Assembly (NCBI GenBank): GCA_937926195.1
Contig: CALEXZ010000041.1
Location: 1-14,782 of the forward strand
DNA from: an uncultured Actinomyces sp.
Lineage (GTDB): Bacteria; Actinomycetota; Actinomycetes; Actinomycetales; Actinomycetaceae
Direction of reading: 5' to 3'
DNA length: 14,782 nt
In this document: positions 12,358-14,782 of the stretch, piece by piece
Numbering within the stretch: the stretch's first letter is position 1
Layout: every line of letters starts with the position of its first letter
Made by a program: the position numbers and the translations under genes
The notes under the pieces: model-generated
The model's input: only the letters and a program-made list of their open reading frames with translations
What the model was told of the DNA's origin: nothing
Database searches by the model: none

Positions 12358-13365
12358 CCGGGTGCGCCGGGCGCGGCAGATGGCCAGCACAGCCCGCTCG
12401 ACCGCGTGCACGGGGTCCCGGGAGCCGCCCTTGACCTCGGCGTCCGCGCGGGCGACGGCGACAATGGCGGCGGCCAGCGCGTCGTCGCTCCACCCGGACA
12501 GCTCGCGCCGCGCACGGTCCACCTGCCAGGGGGCCATCCCCAGGTCCCGGGCGGAGAGGTTGCGCCCGCCCGCGGCGGCCACGCGCGCGAGCTGGCGGAT
12601 CTTCATGGCCAGGGCGGAGACGATCGGTACGGGCTCGGTGCCCGTGGCGACGGCGTGGCGCAGGGCGGTGACGGCGCGGGCGACGTCCCCCGCTGCGGCG
12701 GCGTCGGCCACGGTGAAGCCCGTGGCCTCGAAGCGACCCGCGTAGTACGTGTTGACCTCGCGCAGGGTGATGGTGCCCTGGGTGTCGGCCGCGAGCTGGC
12801 CGACGGCGCCCAGCAGCTCGCGCAGGTCCGAGCCGAGGGCGTCGACGAGCGCCCCGACGGCCTCGGCGTCGGCGCGCCGCCCCAGGCGCCTGAGGTCCGC
12901 GGTGACGAGCGCGGCCTTGTCCTTGGGCGACTTGACGGCCTCGACGGAGACGACGGGGTAGGGGGAGGCCACAAGGGCATCAAGGAGCTTCTTGCCGCGC
13001 TGGCCGCCGTTGTGCCTGAGGATGACGACGACGTCCGGGTCCGCTGCTGCGGTGTAGGCGAGCAGGTCCGCCAGCAGGGCGTCGGTCATCTGCTCCAGGG
13101 CGGGCACGAGCACGAGCCTGGGCTCACCGAACAGGGACGGGGAGACGAGCGCGCTCAGCTGGTGGGGCTCGTAGGAGGCGGCCTCGAGGGTGACGACCTC
13201 CGTCGTCGGGTCCTTGTGGCGGGCCTGGGCGAGCAGGCGGGCCACGGCCCGGTCGGCGAGGACCTCCTCACCGGCTCGGATGAGGACGACGGGGGCGAGG
13301 TCGACCTCGTCCCAGGAGGGTCCTGCGGGGGCGCTGCGGGCGCCGCGCGAGCTTCGGGAGGCCAT
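12349..13365 (-). CDS. holA: DNA polymerase III delta subunit (HolA)
   Basis: HolA is the clamp-loader subunit that opens the beta clamp during replication. The 338-residue protein has the family layout: an N-terminal AAA-like domain beginning near APVVLIRAGEEVLADRAV (24-41), with the SLFGEPRLVLV strand, LRHNGGQRGKKLLDAL and AVKSPKDK. A helical linker (LGSDLRELLGAVGQLA) and a C-terminal collar domain ending in HAVERAVLAICRA follow. As is usual for delta, no P-loop is present. The ATG at 13365 is the only sensible start before the conserved core. It lies inside the comEC end, a 98-base overlap in a different frame, without a good Shine-Dalgarno sequence. Neighbouring comEC upstream is the standard actinobacterial arrangement. 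Confidence 0.95.
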   Translation of the reverse strand: MASRSSRGARSAPAGPSWDEVDLAPVVLIRAGEEVLADRAVARLLAQARHKDPTTEVVTLEAASYEPHQLSALVSPSLFGEPRLVLVPALEQMTDALLADLLAYTAAADPDVVVILRHNGGQRGKKLLDALVASPYPVVSVEAVKSPKDKAALVTADLRRLGRRADAEAVGALVDALGSDLRELLGAVGQLAADTQGTITLREVNTYYAGRFEATGFTVADAAAAGDVARAVTALRHAVATGTEPVPIVSALAMKIRQLARVAAAGGRNLSARDLGMAPWQVDRARRELSGWSDDALAAAIVAVARADAEVKGGSRDPVHAVERAVLAICRARRTRRR

Positions 13366-14782
13366 GGGCCAAGCCTGCCACGCGGCGGAGACATGCTTCG
13401 ACGCCCCGGCGCAGGCGCCGTCGGGCGCGTCCGCTCACGAGCACCGCCCCCGCCGCCTCGAACGCCACCAGCAGGAGCGCACCGCCCACTCCCCCGGGCC
13501 AGTCGACGACGGCTCCCGGCAGCGCTGCGAAGAACCGGGCCGTAGCCGCCAGCCAGGCGCAGGAGGCGAGCGCCGGCCAGGCCAGCACGCTCGCCAGCGC
13601 GGGCGACAGGGGGCTGACCAGGGCCGCCAGGAGGCCGCAGACGGTCGCCACCGGCACGGGCGGGGCGGCGACGACGTTGGCGGGCACCGCCCACAAGCTC
13701 ACCCGCGGCTGGAGCATGACGAGCACCGGTGCGCAGGCTCCCTGGGCCACCAGCGGCAGGGCCAGGGCGGCCGCCAGCCACCGGGGCAGCCGCCGTGACA
13801 GGGCCGCCTGCGCGGGGCGCGCGCCCAGCAGGATCCCGGCGGTGGCGGTGACGGACAGGGCGAAGCCGTAGCTGCGCGAGGCCCACGGGTCGAGCAGGAC
13901 GAGCACGACGACCGCACCGCACAGCGCGGGAACGGAGGCAGAGCGGCGCCCGGCCGCGACCCCGGCGAGCATGACGGCACCCATGGCGGCGGCGCGCAGC
14001 ACCGAGCCGCCCGGCCTGACGATGACGACGAGGGCAAGGAGCAGCAGCGTGCCGACGACGGCCCGCCAACGTCTGGGGAGGACCCCGAGCGCCGCGAGCG
14101 CGAGGCCGACGACGAGCGCGACGTGCTGGCCGGAGACGGCGGTCAGGTGGGTGAGGCTGACGGCACGCATCTCCTCTCTCACCCTGTGGGGCAGGGCGTG
14201 GTCGTCGCCGAGGGCGACGCCGCTGACGAGCTCGCGGCTGCCCGCGGGCCACGGGCCGCCGTCGGGCGGGGCGGTGGGGCCGGGCCCCCGGTCACCGAGG
14301 CCGACGGCACCCGCCAGCCCCTGGCGCAGCCCGGCGACGAGGGCCAGCACCCCGTCGGCCGGTGCGGTGACCTCGACGTGGGCGTCGCGGCCGATGACCG
14401 CGGTCTCGGCCCTGCCGGCCTCGGGGGCCTTGAGGGCGGCGGTGACGCGCACCTGCGCCCCCAGCGGGACGTCCACCCAGGTGCTGTCCCCCAGGACGAG
14501 GGCGCGGGCACGCGAGGGCCGTCCGTCGACCTGCTCGACGGCGAGCTCGACGAGCACGGTCGTCGAGCGGGTCGAGGCGATGACGCGCGGTGCGGTGAGC
14601 ACGGTCGCGCTCAGGGTGCTCGTGGTGCCCTCGGCCGCGGCCTGCGCCAGGGGGTCGAGCGCACGGGCGTGCTGCGCGGCGGCGGTGACGGCGAGCACGC
14701 AGGCGGCGGTGAGCGCCGCGAGCAGCGCGCTGGCAGCGACGGAGCCTTGGGCTCCGCCCGTGGGCACGTCGGCGCCCGGGCG
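13268..14782 (-). CDS. comEC: ComEC/Rec2-type DNA uptake channel protein, start beyond window
   Basis: ComEC forms the inner-membrane channel for single-stranded DNA during natural transformation. At least 504 codons are open to the right edge, so the true start may lie outside. A GTG at 14767 is possible but is followed by only a short lead before the first membrane helix. An OB-like domain (around TLSATVLTAPRV to DAHVEV) follows, then the competence domain with LTHLTAVSGQHVAL, RPGGSVLRAAAMGAVML and several membrane helices. It ends in a very basic Arg/Pro tail. No metallo-beta-lactamase domain (no HxHxDH) follows, so the protein is a short form. The last 98 bases overlap holA. Whether this organism is competent cannot be told. 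Confidence 0.9.
   Translation of the reverse strand, partial: RPGADVPTGGAQGSVAASALLAALTAACVLAVTAAAQHARALDPLAQAAAEGTTSTLSATVLTAPRVIASTRSTTVLVELAVEQVDGRPSRARALVLGDSTWVDVPLGAQVRVTAALKAPEAGRAETAVIGRDAHVEVTAPADGVLALVAGLRQGLAGAVGLGDRGPGPTAPPDGGPWPAGSRELVSGVALGDDHALPHRVREEMRAVSLTHLTAVSGQHVALVVGLALAALGVLPRRWRAVVGTLLLLALVVIVRPGGSVLRAAAMGAVMLAGVAAGRRSASVPALCGAVVVLVLLDPWASRSYGFALSVTATAGILLGARPAQAALSRRLPRWLAAALALPLVAQGACAPVLVMLQPRVSLWAVPANVVAAPPVPVATVCGLLAALVSPLSPALASVLAWPALASCAWLAATARFFAALPGAVVDWPGGVGGALLLVAFEAAGAVLVSGRARRRLRRGVEACLRRVAGLAHGLPKLARRPQRPRRTLLGRGRPRPRRPHPSR
13372..13377 (-). promoter_or_regulatory. Possible leaderless -10 for holA inside comEC
   Basis: Read on the minus strand, CAGGCT ends six bases before the holA ATG, the same spacing as TAGCCT before the PemK-like gene. 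The first base departs from TANNNT, and the gene may simply be read through from comEC. This is weak support only. Confidence 0.2.

Overview
The window is about 14.8 kb of very GC-rich DNA with strong G/C preference at third codon positions, GTG as well as ATG starts, almost all TGA stops and probable leaderless promoters. This points to an actinobacterium. The conserved neighbourhood lepA(-) ... rpsT(+) / holA(-) comEC(-) and the trp operon type suggest an Actinomyces-like member of the Actinomycetaceae. The genus is an inference, not a measurement.

Layout. Positions 1-361 hold the N-terminal part of lepA (minus strand, running off the left edge). A family 2 glycosyltransferase (minus) and a short DedA-like membrane protein (plus) follow, separated by a promoter region with an operator-like inverted repeat. 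Positions 2495-9348 are a complete tryptophan transcription unit: promoter, leader peptide trpL with three consecutive Trp codons, a three-way attenuator (1:2, 2:3 and 3:4 stems), then trpE, trpG, trpD, a fused trpC-trpB, trpA and a strong hairpin. Next come a PemK/MazF-fold gene without antitoxin, rpsT with a structured leader and a good terminator, and a DUF1846/UPF0371 gene. On the right edge, on the minus strand, are holA and the 3' part of comEC.

How it works together. TrpE and TrpG make anthranilate from chorismate, TrpD adds the phosphoribosyl group, the TrpC domain makes indole-3-glycerol phosphate, and TrpB with TrpA make tryptophan. The trpF step (phosphoribosylanthranilate isomerase) is absent from the operon. 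Where the TrpF domain would sit in an enteric or coryneform TrpC(F) protein, TrpC instead runs in frame, with no stop codon, straight into TrpB. One open reading frame of 761 codons therefore encodes IGPS plus tryptophan synthase beta. The missing isomerase would have to come from elsewhere, most plausibly the bifunctional PriA known in actinobacteria. Charged tRNA-Trp is expected to control the operon through the leader peptide and attenuator.

The most notable items are the TrpC-TrpB fusion at the site of the missing TrpF, the complete attenuator fed by an apparently leaderless leader peptide, the placement of an enteric-looking trp operon inside the conserved lepA-rpsT-holA-comEC neighbourhood, and a recurring TAGNNT hexamer 6-8 bases before start codons. 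No CRISPR array, insertion sequence, tRNA or rRNA was seen.
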